Notes: a model not told the origin generated them from the sequence alone. A stretch of 64,000 bases of DNA from Aspergillus flavus (GCF_009017415.1 NC_092406.1:3534001-3598000), one strand, 5' to 3'; positions 34,526 through 50,582 are shown, counted from the first letter of the stretch. Translations and numbers: made by a program.

Positions 34526-35959
34526 ATGGCATCCCAAGCACAAGCCCAGGCTCAGGCTCAGGCCCAGGCCCAGCGTCCCAAGGTCCAGCCTTGTCGGTAC
34601 AAGACGGGGAAGACCCTAGGCGCCGGATCTTACTCCGTTGTGAAGGAGTGCGTACACATCGACACGGGCCGGTATTATGCCGCGAAGGTGATCAATAAGC
34701 GACTTATGGCGGGGCGCGAACACATGGTATGGGTGTCTACTAGGAAAAGTCCCGGAAGATATACGGTCGCTGGCGATGTGTGTTGACTATGATTGTAGGT
34801 TCGCAACGAGATCGCTATACTCAAGAAAGTGTCAATGGGTCATCAGAACATTTTGACCTTGGTCGATTACTTTGAAACTATGAATAACTGTATGTCCCTT
34901 CCCGGACCATGGCCTGTGACTAGTGATCCAGGTTAACCGTCCCTGTTATGCAGTATATCTGGTCACCGATCTTGCACTGGGTGGCGAGTTGTTCGACCGT
35001 ATCTGTCGTAAAGGCAGCTACTTCGAATCAGATGCTGCGGATCTTATCCGCGCCATTCTGTCGGCTGTGGCCTACTTACATGATCACGGTATCGTGCACC
35101 GTGACTTGAAGCCCGAGAATCTGCTATTTCGCACCCCGGAGGACAATGCGGATCTTTTGATTGCCGACTTTGGCTTGTCTAGGATCATGGACGAAGAACA
35201 GTTCCATGTTCTCACTACAACATGCGGTACACCCGGGTACATGGCGCCCGAGATTTTCAAAAAGAGCGGCCACGGAAAGCCAGTGTATGTCTCCACGGAG
35301 TGCCTATCCATCCCAGCTGCTTGAATAGACCAAATTCTCGGTTTTCAACAATACGTCTGACACAATGCAACAGGGATATCTGGGCCATCGGTGTCATCAC
35401 CTACTTCTTACTCTGCGGCTACACCCCCTTTGACCGCGACTCCAACCTGGAAGAGATGCAGGCCATCCTTGCAGCTGACTATTCTTTTACTCCGCTTGAA
35501 TATTGGCGGGGTGTCTCGCAGCACGCCCGGGATTTCATCAAACGGTGTCTGACCGTGGATCCCGAAGCGCGCATGACCGCCCACGAAGCCCTCCAACACC
35601 TCTGGGTCAACCCGCCCTACGACCCATACGCCGATCAGTCCGGTCAAGACTTGCTCCCGACCGTCAAGAAGAACTTCAACGCCCGTCGGACACTTCACAA
35701 GGCCATCGATACCGTCCGTGCGATCAACAAGCTCCGCGAAGGTGGCGGCCTGATGATGGACGGGGTGATGAGCGTAGACCCGAAACCGGAAAGGGTCAAC
35801 GGCAACCATGTCGTCGAGGAAACATCACACCACGACGGACAGATGGACCTCGACAGCCGCAGCGATGCGCGCGGCCAGACGGAAGAACAGATCCGGGCAC
35901 AGGAGCAGAGAGTGAAACAGATGGTAGCCGGACTGTGGAGTAGAAATGCGAAGAAATGA
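34526..35959 (+). CDS. cmkB: calcium/calmodulin-dependent protein kinase, CmkB type
   Basis: A serine/threonine kinase of the CaMK I/IV group. Exons are 34526-34726, 34799-34889, 34954-35284 and 35374-35959; introns are 72, 64 and 89 nt; the product is 402 residues. Visible motifs are the glycine loop LGAGSYSVVKE, AAKVINK with the ATP-binding lysine, HRDLKPENLL, ADFGLSR in the DFG loop, and CGTPGYMAPE. The activation-loop threonine before CGTPG is the likely target of an upstream CaMKK. Downstream of the kinase core, FNARRTLHKAIDTVRAINKL is the basic amphipathic helix expected for autoinhibition and calmodulin binding. The N-terminus is a QA repeat. The kinase best fits Aspergillus nidulans CmkB rather than CmkA. 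Nothing obvious is missing. Confidence 0.92.
34535..34572 (+). repeat. (CAGGCC/CAGGCT)n coding hexanucleotide repeat
   Basis: Tandem hexamers encode an alternating Gln-Ala stretch of about 12 residues right after the start of the CmkB-type kinase. Such hexamers vary in copy number by slippage without changing frame. Confidence 0.7.
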
Positions 35960-37119
35960 TGAGAAAAACGAATCTGATGATATATATGCCAAGATCTCTA
36001 CCCATTTTTTTTGCTTATAATCAGGTTTTCCGTTTTTCGATTGCTCCGTTCCGTGTCTTATACAGTTTTGTCTCTTGCTTGGCGGGTTTTGCTGCTATTG
36101 CTTATGAGGGTGGAAAGGTCTATATATGCCCATTGCTTGAGCTCTGATAATTGTTTATGTCAATGCATGGCAATGCCTTGATTAGTTGGTTTGTAAAGCA
36201 TTTGCGGTATATATATTTATATATGGCTGCTGCGGGAGCTCTCCATAATTTTGGAATAAAATCAATGTATAGAGGAAATCTCATATCTTTTCATTGTATC
36301 TATTAACGGAACTATACAGTAATGCAATAATCGACCGTGTGATGTCGGAGCAAATTAGGGGAAGTACGTTAAAGACTCAGAAGTAGACCAAGACTACTAG
36401 CAGTATACTAGCTACTTTTGCAATACACAGAGCTTGGCCTGTATCAGTACCTACCGGGCTGTTTCTTCCCTGAAGAGTATAGCGCCGAGTGAGAATTGAT
36501 ATAAGGAATCGGTAGTTTAGTAGCACTCATCGTGCATCCACCTAAATATAATCCATGCATTGCAAATACATCAAGCCCAGATTGCTCCCAAGAGATGATC
36601 TGTACAAAAACAATCAACTAGCATGAAACACTATTGTCGAGCCCCAAACGAAGAACTTGCGTGCCTAAGATCAGCTCAGATTTGCCTCGCCTTTATATAA
36701 TTTACAAGTATGGCGAACTGCAAGACCAGATAATACGGTTTTATTCAGAAACCGAGCAAGTAGAAGCTGTATTTCTCAGAAGATACACATAATCCCGAGA
36801 TATTGAGGATAGGCAGTGTTACTGCCTGGCTAGGTAGAAGGGTACAGCCTGACGCTTTCCGTAGGATCATGGTTGTCCATCCATAGATAGAGAATGGATA
36901 TGTGTCATATTCGTTTTCTCTTTCACCTCATCCAGACAGCTATGAGGTAATGGGAAGTTTCATCATGTTTATGTCGTGGTGGTGTTTGATATCTCTGCGA
37001 AATCGTAGACTTGTGGACTCCTTTTTCTTAACACTTACATTTTCTTCGTTTCTGTCCTTTTCCTGAAGTAACGTCTTGGTCTTCTCTTTCTTGGACTGTG
37101 TATCTATCAGACCATCACC
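35960..37119. other. intergenic, no gene seen
   Basis: About 1.2 kb of A/T-rich sequence between the kinase and the GTPase pseudogene. The short frames present are not supported by motifs. Confidence 0.5.
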
Positions 37120-38096
37120 ATGTCGGACTTCCTTTACTCTATGCCCCAGCATGAACTGAGTACTCAAATCAAGTATGTGGCCGTCATGGGCATGACGGGC
37201 GTTGGGAAGACAACTTTCATTACCGCGTTAACAGGTGACAACCTGACCGTTGGACATGGTCTCAGTTCTTGTATGTTTACCCACATCAAGAAATGGGGAC
37301 CTACAGTTACTAACACCGTCAAACCCAGGCACGAAGGACATCAACGTAGGTGAAACATTCATCAACGGACAAAGGGTGCATCTGATCGATACACGCCTGG
37401 TTTCGACGACACAGACCTCTCCGACACGGAGATCCTCAAGACGATAGCATAACATACTTGCAAGGTGAAGAAGGGACCAATATCCACTTGACGGGGCTCC
37501 TATACCTGCACCGGATCAGCGATGTGCGGATGCAAGGAAGTGCGTTGAAGAACATCCGCATGTTCCAGAGTCTCTTTGGGGAGAATGACATGGCGAATGT
37601 GGTTCTGGTGACGACGCGCTGGAACTCTGTAACTAAAGACGAAGGAGTTTCGCAGCTGCGAGAGCTGCTGGAGAAGGATAGGTTCTGGGGAGGCATGATT
37701 GCTGCGGGGGCGAGACATGAGGCTTTGCTTGATGTGGAGGCTGATGGTCGGCGGATTGTTCAGAGTTTGCTGAGGTAGCCGCCTGTGGAGTTGGAGATTC
37801 TGCGGGAGTTGAAGGCTGGGAAGAGTTTGGAGCAAACAGGGGCTGGGCAAGTGGTTAGTGCGGAATTGCGGAAGATGGGACGGAAACATGCCGAGGAGAA
37901 TGCAGAGCTCAAGGAAACTCTTCGGGTGGAAAAGAATAGTGAAATCGCCCATCAACTTCAGGTTGCCTATGAGGAAATGATGCAACAGCAGGAGCGGATT
38001 GCAGAAGAGCAGCAGAAACTTCACAAGGCGGAGATGAGGCGAGTTCAGAACCAAATAAAGACTCTTAAGCATACCCACCACTGCTCACTGATGTGA
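37120..38096 (+). pseudogene. AIG1/IAN-type P-loop GTPase pseudogene
   Basis: The family comprises GTPases with P-loop and coiled-coil tail. Exon 1 (37120-37270) gives VAVMGMTGVGKTTFITALTG with an intact Walker A. A 58-nt intron (GTATGT..CCCAG) joins to exon 2 at 37329. Three lesions follow. Two extra bases at 37394-37395 break the G3 motif, after which the frame reads GGT TTC GAC GAC again in a shifted phase. Five extra bases at 37450-37454 shift the frame a second time. A TAG at 37776-37778 then interrupts it. The remaining frame keeps LYLHRISDVRMQGSALKNIR and NVVLVTTRWNSV, both hallmarks of the fungal family, and a glutamine/glutamate-rich coiled coil ending at 38096. Splicing cannot remove the 2-nt and 5-nt insertions. 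The well-kept flanking sequence suggests a recent loss. Confidence 0.85.
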
Positions 38097-38743
38097 TGTA
38101 TCTGCTCGTGCTGGTGGATAGTGAGAGTCACACCAGGACCCTTTCAAGAGCTGATGAGTATCCCAAGAGGTGCTTGATTCAGATCCATGCTAAGTATCAG
38201 GATATGTGCTCAACGTTGCTGGTAGTCACCTTGACGCGCTTACGGCTTTAGTTGCTGTATTTTCTAGACCTGCAACAATATACATTTTGCTACACCATCT
38301 ATTTTGATTGTAGGTACATCAGTATTGGGCCAACATTCAAGAAGTAAGGCGCTAGTATAGCATCCAAATGGTTGGTACGGTTGTTGTTCCTGCTTTAATC
38401 CTGATCCATCTCATGTGCATGGTTGTCTTGTAGGATGATCAACTGCATAGACACACTTACTATCCGTCCTGTAAGAGACGATTTTGAGAAGATACTGCAT
38501 ATCTCAACTACGGCAAAAGAATTGAGGGATGAGATTAGACGTTGTACGCCTCAATTTCGGGATGTCCCTAAATATCAATAAAACATGCAGACCCTAAAAA
38601 TTATCAAACCGAACACGCCATCACCTCTTCATTAACACCATCATATCATTAACCAGATAGATAGATGGTCTTCAAATGCGCTCCTCAGGCCAAGGGCTAG
38701 AAAATATCATGCGCAGAATAGAAACCAAGGCCATCACATTTGT
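38097..38743. other. intergenic, no gene seen
   Basis: Spacer between the GTPase pseudogene and the stop codon of the convergent AMMECR1 gene. No feature is supported. Confidence 0.5.
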
Positions 38744-40774
<2,031 letters not shown>

Positions 40775-40855
40775 CGTCAGCGACAGGATTTGAACCTGTG
40801 CGGGCGAACCCAATAGATTTCTAGTCTATCGCCTTAACCACTCGGCCACACTGAC
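40775..40855 (-). tRNA. tRNA-Ser (anticodon AGA)
   Basis: An 81-nt class II tRNA on the minus strand. The acceptor stem is gtcagtg/cgctgac. The anticodon stem ataga/tctat encloses loop ctagaaa, giving AGA. A long variable arm and the T arm acagg-ttcaaat-cctgt are present. On the minus strand it is followed by an interrupted T-rich terminator (ttttttgttttttttt). No intron. Confidence 0.95.
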
Positions 40856-41082
40856 TGGTGCTGTTATGAACTACTTACTAGAATAATACATAAAGCAATG
40901 TATAAATGTCTGCAAAGCACCTAATCAAGTAAATGGTAAGGAAGAAGTCAAATGTGAGACAGACTGCTTGCCTGCCCAAGAATATTACTTTCATCATTGT
41001 CTCTTAACCTCTCGCAGGACTGACTGTTCTTTCATGCCATCACTATTGGTCGCCCCATCCTATTGATGCTCTGGCTTATCCT

Positions 41083-41199
41083 ATATAAGGCAAACGCCAC
41101 GCAGTCTTCATTCGTAGATTGCTTTCTTTCTCTCGATTATCATTCATTTACTTCTCGGTAGGCATGAAATTTGCAGCAGTAATGGCAGCACATCGCTAG
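41083..41199 (+). pseudogene. promoter and start of a lost secreted-protein gene (candidate)
   Basis: TATATAA at 41083-41089 is followed by a pyrimidine-rich leader and an ATG at 41164. The frame reads MKFAAVMAAHR then stops at TAG (41197-41199). MKFAAVMAA is the kind of start seen in fungal secretory signal peptides. An ATTGG (reverse CCAAT) lies 34 bp before the TATA box. The product is too short to function, so this may be a 5' remnant. Coincidence is possible. Confidence 0.25.
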
Positions 41200-41590
41200 A
41201 GTAGTAAACACTGAAAGAGGCCTTCACGATGATATCACATGATAGGTGAGCCCTAGTGGTACCTGGGAAGGCCTGTTCGGGTCAACCAACCAGAAAATAT
41301 CTACCAGTACCGTGAAATACTAAAGTCTATTGTTTTGGGGGGGGGGGGAGTTGTAACCCTTCCTAGATTTCTTTATTTCATTCCTTTTCGGTAGGGGTCG
41401 GGGTATGCGGTTGGTGGATGGTAGGGATCCTAGGGTAATTTTTGGAGTCGTGGTCCCTCTATATATATATGCCTATATTTCAAATGTACAGTACCGTGGA
41501 ACATTATATGTTGGACATATGTTCCACTTAACCACCTGTTTGGACGATATCAAACTGCCATTCGTACTAATGACCCCACGAAGCAATATA

Positions 41591-41610
41591 ATATATATAT
41601 ATATATATAT
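41591..41610. repeat. (AT)10 microsatellite
   Basis: A perfect alternating AT tract in the gene-poor spacer. Confidence 0.9.
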
Positions 41611-42084
41611 TGTTCTACTTGAATCAACGAATGGCAATAACCCGAATGCAGATGCCCTGCTTGGGATATCGCAACCTAAGTATCATTGTGTCTTTTGTAT
41701 CTTGAGTTGTATATATCTATCAGTATATACCTATAGTAAGACGACGCCCTCTAGGGTTCTATCCAACCTCGCCGCGGCCGCAGAGAGCCTAATGCATACA
41801 CCTCGGAGCCAAGTGCCCCAACAGCATGCACCACGGTCAAATATTGGTGAGTGACGCCCTGCGCATCTAAGACCCCCGAAGCGGCCGAGAGGTGATCCAC
41901 TAGAACGTGGAACTAAAAGGCCTTCAAACATGGACGTTCCTAATTACCAGACCAGGCAGTGTGTTTTATGACAGAATTCGAGCTGTTGATCAGTCGCACT
42001 GTCGCCTGGAGGAAGCATCGTGTTCCTCGGGTGAAGCTAAAGACTATCTGTGTGAGATGAGTTTCGTAGCTGAGCTGATAGCCA

Positions 42085-44045
42085 TCACCGTCCACGATCA
42101 TCCTTCGGTATAGGCAAGTTTAACATAGACAACATATTCCGTGCGGGCCCTGCACCGCCCGCCTGACTCTGAAGGGCTTCCAGCAGGTTTTTTGCGAGAT
42201 TTATGTCGATATCCCCATCCTCAAGGTCGGGCATTTCCCCTTCACCTTCGTCATGGTCCTCGCCCGACTTCCCTTCAGACAATGCTTGCTTACCTGCAGA
42301 TGATCTATTCGGGCGGTTTAAATTAAGTACACCCGTGCCTCTCAGTTCGGCTTCCATCTGCCGTGATAGCTCTTGTATCTGTTCAGTATCATCTTCAGAT
42401 TCATCATCTAGTTCTTCCACTCGATTGCGTGGCATCGATGGCCGAGACGGGCCCTTGGGACCAGATGCTGATGGCATTCCCATCATTTCTTGCATCATCT
42501 TCGAGAACTCCTCTTCATCAAAGGATGCCTCCTTGTCCTCTCCGTCACTGCTCACTTCATCGTCATCTTCATCGTCACCGTCGTCGGAATCAGAGTCATA
42601 ATCGTCAAAAAAGTCGGCCCCATCGAGACCGGCTGAATCGTTATTCAGAAACTCTTCAAAGCGTGCAACGATACGCTGAAGATTCTCTTGGGCGTTGGCG
42701 TCGCCAAAACTGCCTTTGGGGAGCTTTCCATCGTCCTTCTCCTTTCCTTTCCCCTTGAGTTCCCTATCGAGATCATCAAAACTGATGTCCAGCCACTTTT
42801 CGTCATCCTCTGTTTTATCCCAAGTAGAAATTTCCTCATCGGTAGGCAGGCTCTCATCTCCGCTTTCAATATCCTCCAGAACAATTTTTATCTCCCTCAC
42901 GACAGCCTTATCTTGATTTTGTGGGTCGGCGAGAAGCATTTCAAACCCACAGGTAAGCTTCATACCCAATTCTGCCCTGTCATAAGCTTTTTGTTCATCC
43001 TTAGAAGGTAACGCCCCAGTCCATGATTTTGGGACCGGGAAATCCTGGCTTTTGAGCTGGGCATAACCAACTCTAGTGAACCGGACGCTGACCGTCACGA
43101 AATCCTCAGGCTTAAAGACGAAACTGTCGGGCTCTTTAGCACGGAGAGGTCGTAATGCAATTGGGTCCCTTAGATAGAAAGCTTCCACTGCTGATGAGAT
43201 ATATGCGGGCTTTTGGTGTAACAAGTAGGCGATCTTGCGTGGGATCCTAATCAGTGCGGAATGAAGGTTTTCGCTGATTTGCTGGGGATAATTGCGCAAT
43301 CGATAGAACGCCTCTTCCTGGATCATTGCTGAGCGCATGAGCCGCGCAGGTTCCTCGACGATGATTTTCCTCGAATCTGGAAGAGATAGCTTCTCCGTCA
43401 CTTTGCCCTTTTGGTTCTTCGGCTTGATGATAACAAGTTCACCACTGTGTATCCATACCTGCAGACATCATTAGCACCATACAATGGACGCACAAATAAT
43501 ATTCCTCTTACTCTGTTATCCGCGACTTCGGGCTCCAGCCATGATGGCAGTGCGCCTGCGGCTTCGATGAGAAGAAACTGCCCATCACCATCTGTGACCT
43601 TAACCCAGATATCCTTATGCTTTCTCGAAAGCTCGCGCAGCAAATACACAACTACCCATTCATCTTCAATCGAGTCGCCGAAATTGGTGCGTCCGCGCAG
43701 AAAGGTGATTCCTAGTTACAGCTCAATCAGCATGGCCCTGTGGGTTCGGCTAAAACTTTGTAAAAGACGCAATCACATACCATCCTCCTTAGTAATCTCC
43801 AAGCGGAACCCTTCTCTCTGCCAGATATAGTCTTTGAGAAGGTCCTTGGTAAGTTCCGCTGCAGTACGTTGTACTTCCACCAAGCGCGATCTCGTTTCTG
43901 CGACTTCGTCGACGATAGCGGGGGAGGGGTCGGAGGAGATATGATAGAGCGAATACTCCACACAATCGTCGGGAAGCTCAGGTTTCGGGATGGGATGAAA
44001 GGTGGATCTGAACCATGCTAGGTCTTCCTCTGACATGGGTGCCAT
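42085..44045 (-). CDS. Ecdysoneless/SGT1-family protein
   Basis: Homologue of animal ECD (also called hSGT1), a factor linked to pre-mRNA splicing, transcription and cell-cycle control, distinct from the co-chaperone Sgt1. Exons are 44045-43781, 43711-43512 and 43458-42085; introns are 69 and 53 nt; the product is 612 residues. The N-terminal half has DDCVEYSLYHISS and FLRGRTNFGDSIEDEWVVVY, the typical family opening, then GQFLLIEAAGALPSWLEPEV. The C-terminal half is very acidic (residues about 440-500, DDYDSDSDDGDDEDDDEVSS), as in the family. It ends in a predicted helix MLSMLNLPIPKD. The gene is divergent from the PcpA-like gene across about 375 bp. Confidence 0.92.
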
Positions 44046-44420
44046 GTTGGCAATTTCAACACACCAGTCGTTCGCAGGCGCAAGAAGTCAGTTTCGCTCC
44101 ATCAAAAGAAAAATTACTGGCAATGACTTCATACCGAACGAGACGCGGCGAATCACCCGGTCCGGCACCCGTGACTTCAACACCAAGCCGTTTCCGGCTA
44201 GATATCAACAAGAAAACGGTTGTGGGTCCTCACCGCCCAAAACACGTCCTCGTAATGCCGCATACACGGCTTGTACTCTAATCCTAATCTACTTTACTGC
44301 ATTTTAGTGTTGCTTCCCTTCACACGCGCCAAGATTTAGAGATGATCGCGCGCTGGCAAAAACATTGAGCCAATCCAACACCTCAACTTTTACGAACTTT
44401 TCGCGTGATCCGCCTTGACA
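44046..44420. promoter_or_regulatory. ECD/PcpA-like bidirectional promoter
   Basis: A 375-bp spacer separates two divergent start codons. I see no clear TATA box or defined factor site. Confidence 0.45.
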
Positions 44421-47400
44421 ATGGTGGTGCCGTACATCGACACTCCGCGCACCGAAGTCGACGGAAACGCGACTTACCTCACCAATGGCTTTCGCAGCGT
44501 CGGACGGCATAACCTATCGGCGCTCGATTCGGTCGAGAACTCGTTCCAGACACCCTCGAAAGATGAAGACCTCCTAAAAGGGCTCGGTGATGATCGAAGA
44601 CGAAGCTCCGGCGGATTTAAGCTTAGTACACCGCGTGCAGGCACCGGTTCCAAATCGACAAGAAACGCGTTGAACGGCCGGCATCACCTTCCGACCGCAG
44701 CACCACCCAAGGGAGAATTTACTCCATTGATGCGGAGTGCTGCAAAGAATAATTTCTTACGAAACATGTCCACGGCGAGGGGGAACGGTCACAAAACTCC
44801 AGCTTATATGAAGGAAGGTCGCAGCAATATCCATACACCTGGGCTGCCGAGTTACGATATGACGGGTATCGACGAGGAGGATGAAACCGACGACCAACCA
44901 ACACCACTACCGCAGGTTGCAAGCAGTAGTGTGCAAAGTACACCCCTTCCCGGGTTGTCGGGTAGAGGCGGGAATGGCCTCTTGAACGATGGGCAGAACA
45001 TGACTCTGAAGGAACAAGAAAAGGTAAGCCTTGCTTTCTTGTATTCTTTCCATAGGGTTAACGCGGTGCAACTGACCTTTCTAGATAATCGACAAACTAG
45101 ACAAGGATAACTTTGGTCTGAAATTAAAGATCCACTATTTGCAAGAGCAGCTGGAGAAAGCAGGCCCGTCGTACAATCAAGCAGCACTCAAAGAAAACAC
45201 CGAGCTGAAGGTGTCAAAGCTCACGATGCAACGAGATATCTCCCGATATAAGAAGAGTCTCCAACAGGCAGAACGCGACCTCGAGGCCTACCGCGTGCAA
45301 TTTCAAGAACTCCGGGAGAAATTGCGGAGGGGCCAATTGGATGAAACGTCACAGCGCGAGATGGATCTGATGCGGGAGGAACTGGAATCAAAAGATCAGC
45401 GAGTCAGAGAACTCCAGGAAGAACTCCGAGATGCGAAGGATAGGCAGTCAGAGGAGATTGAAAAACTCCGTGATGAGATCGAGGACCTGGAAGCCTCTCT
45501 CAGGGAGAAGGAGCGTACGATTGACGAGCGCGATGAGGAGCTTGAAGAGCTGAAAGACAAGGATAGCAAGGAAAATGGAGCACTCGCTGAACTCGAATCT
45601 GAACTTTTACGCGCGAGGGAGCAGATGGAAGAGCTACAGGACTCTCTCGACCAAGCAAAATCTGAAGCCCGAGAGGCAAGGGTGTCTGAAAGCCGCGCAA
45701 AGAGCGACAAGGAGGAGGCCGAGAAGAATTTGCAAGAGCTACATGACGAGATGGCAAACAAGTCCATTAGTACAAAGGGGTTGACTCGCCAACTAGAAGA
45801 AAAATCAAGCAAGTTGGAAGAAGAGCTTCGGACACTGCAAGAGCAAAACAGCGTACTGAAAGAGGAGCTTGAAAGGAAAGCCCAGAATGAAGCCCACCTT
45901 GAAGAGCAGTACCGGCGGGCTCAGCAGAGCATGGACGATGAAGGACAGAAATTACATAATGATGCTGCACTGGCCAGACATCAACTAAATATAGCTCAGC
46001 AGGAACGCGACGCTCTCTCTGCTCAATTGCAGGAAGCACTCGATGAGATCCAGCGTAAGACAGAGGAAAAGGAGCTCCTCCAAACACGCCATTACGCTTT
46101 AACCGATGAATCCGGTGGTCTACAGGATGAGTTAGCACAGGCGCAAGCCAGGATACGAGAGCTCCAACACTCCATCAATGATACGAAAGAGCATGCCCTG
46201 GAAAACGCCGATACCATCCGCACCCAATACAGAGAGGAGATTGAAAGACTTCAGGAAGAAATCGAGGCTCTCAATCATGAGATTGAAGATAAAGAAGGTC
46301 AATTTGCGTTGGAACAAGACAGGTGGGAAAGCACCAAGCGAGCTTTGCAACTTCAGAAGGACAGAGCCGAAGACCAAGCGGCTGGCTTCAAGCGTACTAT
46401 TGAGAAGCTTGAGCAAGTTGAACATACTCTTACGGGTAAAGAAAGCAAGCTTCAAGAGGTTATTGATAGTGAGAAAGCGCGGCATTTCAACTCAGAAGCG
46501 GTCTTAAGCCGCCAAGTGAAGGAGTTGAACGACGAGCTCTTATCAAAGAGACAAATTATTGATGACCAACGAACTGAGCTTCTTTCAGTTAAAGAAGAAC
46601 TTCGCCTTGCCAAGCGTGAAGAAGCAGCACTGACCGAAAAAGTACAAGCTCTGGAGGATGAGGTCGTGGTATTGCAAGCGAACTTGGAGGAAGAACGAGA
46701 GTATGCCAAGGGACGAATGCAGAAAGGTTCCAGCGATCATGACAACAGGCTGCAGAACTTAATATCTGAGAAGCAAAAACTTCGCGATCAGCTGGCTAAT
46801 GCTCATGTCGAATTGCATGATCTACGGACGTCGGTTGCTGACCTCGAGGCTGAGCGTGATGAGCTCCAGGCTCAGCTCGACCAAGCCCAGCATCAGGTTG
46901 ACGACACTACTAAGTTCGATAAAGAAAAGGTTGAGCTCCGCAAATCTACTCTGCGTCTCGAAGGCGAGCTCAAGAGGTTGAGGGAGGAGAAGTCATCACT
47001 TGTGGAAGCGAAGGAGGCTCTCGAAAAGCAGCTCAGCTCTGAAGTTGAAAGAGCTACGATAGAAGAGAATCGTCTTGCGGTTGAGATCGATCAACTTCAA
47101 GACAAGCTGCAAGCAACTTCCGGTGTTAGAGATAGGGAACTGACTTCGGCAAAGAGTAAAAATCAGCGTCTCGAAAGGCGAGTGCAGGAGCTAGAGGCAC
47201 TTTTAGAGCAACAACCTTTGGGCGAACAGGAGCACTCGACCGCGAACGCAGATCTCTCAATGCTGCGCCATAACCTAGACGAGGCGCGGAAACGGGAGAA
47301 GACCCTACTCCAGCGGGAAGCAGACCAAAAGGCCTCCGTCCGAAGCTGCAAATCAAGAATCGCCGAGCTTGAGAGAGAGTTGCACGACACCATGATGCGG

Positions 47401-48234
47401 AAATTTGAGGACCACTCTCCCCATGCGTCACCTTCTGATAAACTCCACGAAGAGCTCCGGAGCTTACGAAAGCAACTATCCGAGGCGCATCGCACGCTAA
47501 GAGAATTGAAATCAAAGAACCGAGACCTCGAGCGAGCTGCAATGAGGGAGGAGGACCAGCGAGATCTGCATGAGTTGCTTAGATCGTCTACGCTCGAGGC
47601 CGAGTCCTTGGCCCTGAAAGTATCAGAACGCGATGCGCGGTTGAGTGAACTAAGAGCCCAAGTACGCAGGATCCGAGAGGAGCGCGCCTTCTGTGCACGA
47701 AAGGCCGAGGCGGCCATCAAAGACCTGGAGTCTCTCCAAGAACGTCACAACCAACTTGCGGAGAAGACGGGCTCCAAATCTGACAGCAAGAGCAGACACG
47801 ACAAGGAGATCCTGGGCTTAGGCAAGGAGATCATCTGGCTCCGTGCTCGGTTGAAGCGGGAGGAGAAGTTCCGACGTGACCTGGCTTGGAGCAAGGGCCT
47901 GATGGAGCTCGGAGAGCGGGTTCGAGTTGCATGGTCCGTGAAAATCCATTCAATTTTCCATTGGCCTACTGACTAACTAACTTCTTTCCCTTGCAGTAAC
48001 GAAGCCGATCTCAGAATGATCTCCGAGATGGGAGTCAAGCCCCGTGACCGCGCTATGCTTCGCAGCCCACGACAGAAGCTCAAGACCGGCATCTTCATGG
48101 TCAAAGCAATTGTACGGATGCAGCGTATGGGCCAGCAATGGCAAAAGACGAAGAAAATAGGCGAGGGCCTCAAACGGGCCAAGAACGAGGTGCTGAAGAG
48201 AAGAGAAGCGTCGAGTAGCAAGGCATTGGTGTAA
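44421..48234 (+). CDS. pcpA: pericentrin-like spindle pole body protein (PcpA type)
   Basis: A gamma-tubulin complex anchor at the spindle pole body. Exons are 44421-45023, 45085-47933 and 47997-48234; introns are 61 and 63 nt; the product is 1229 residues. The ATG at 44421 is used, since the frame just upstream has only a TTG. Residues 1-190 are serine/glycine-rich. The CM1/centrosomin N-terminal motif spans about 194-265 (TLKEQEKIIDKLDKDNFGLK). Roughly 850 residues of coiled coil follow, rich in E, K, Q and L. The C-terminus, about 1105-1210, matches the PACT targeting domain (ILGLGKEIIWLRARLKREEK), and the last intron falls inside it. CM1 plus PACT separates it from Mto1/ApsB, which has another C-terminal domain. 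Confidence 0.92.
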
Positions 48235-49092
48235 TTGCCGTACTACTTCTGTTCTGTTTTTTTGCGTTTGTTTCGATATAACCAGTCATTCTTTGGTTTA
48301 CGACTTATTTCCAAGTGATTCCCCAATCTGTTCATACCGGTCTCTAGGTTTTCTTTTACTCCACTGATTCTGTTTATGGGGGCGTTTTTGACTATTGGAT
48401 GAAAGGATGGATAGGACTTATAGTTAGCTTGTCTTGCCGTTGTCTGGACATTCTGCATATATTTTATAGCCTGTACGGGTTGCTGTTTTTGATGATCAGG
48501 ATAATTGAATGAGAAATGTGAAGCTTGCGAGATATAGCTATTGTGTGGTCTTTGGATCTTATTATCTGATTGTCCTGTGTAACTGCAAGAGTTCATGCTC
48601 TTGGATAATCATCGATTGGGTCTTCTGATATGTATGTAGTGGCTATCTAGTCGCCAGCAATCAGAATTGTAGATTTGTATAAGCCAAGCGGGCCTCCGAC
48701 GCCAAAGATGAGGAAGTAATAGATAAGCATTGTTCATTAGACTTTATTCTTCAGACACATGACTCATGAAATCAACACAATGAATTTAACACTGAATAAA
48801 CTCGAACTCAGCCCAAACTAGTTCAAAACGGAATTGTAACGCCTGGCCTCGCCTTGCCGAACAACGGTAACGCTTCTAACACCGGGGTCGTGGGAAGGAT
48901 GAATATAAGAGGGACGTGTATAGGAACCTGCACGGTAGCCGCTTGAGAGAGGATGAAGTGAGAATGTATAAACGTGGAGTATCTCTCATTCGCTCAATCC
49001 AAGAGAGATAATGAGGAGGAATAGTATGCAAAAAAGAACCAGCACAGCGGTATATGGTTTCAGGGATAGAGGGCAAGGGTTTGTTATTTGGC
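48235..49092. other. intergenic between convergent genes
   Basis: An 850-bp spacer between the stop codons of the PcpA-like gene and VPS4. No gene-like feature is seen. Confidence 0.5.

Positions 49093-50582
<1,490 letters not shown>

Larger units (their letters stand above)
40856..42084. other. gene-poor spacer with promoter relic and simple repeats
   Basis: No intact gene is present. The stretch holds a TATA box and leader feeding a 12-codon frame (41083-41199), a 12-nt G run (41337-41348) and an (AT)n tract (41591-41610). Confidence 0.55.

Noticed and set aside
37390..37460. Tiny introns to explain the GTPase frame breaks
   Set aside because: The extra segments are 2 and 5 nt and lack GT-AG ends, so splicing cannot remove them.
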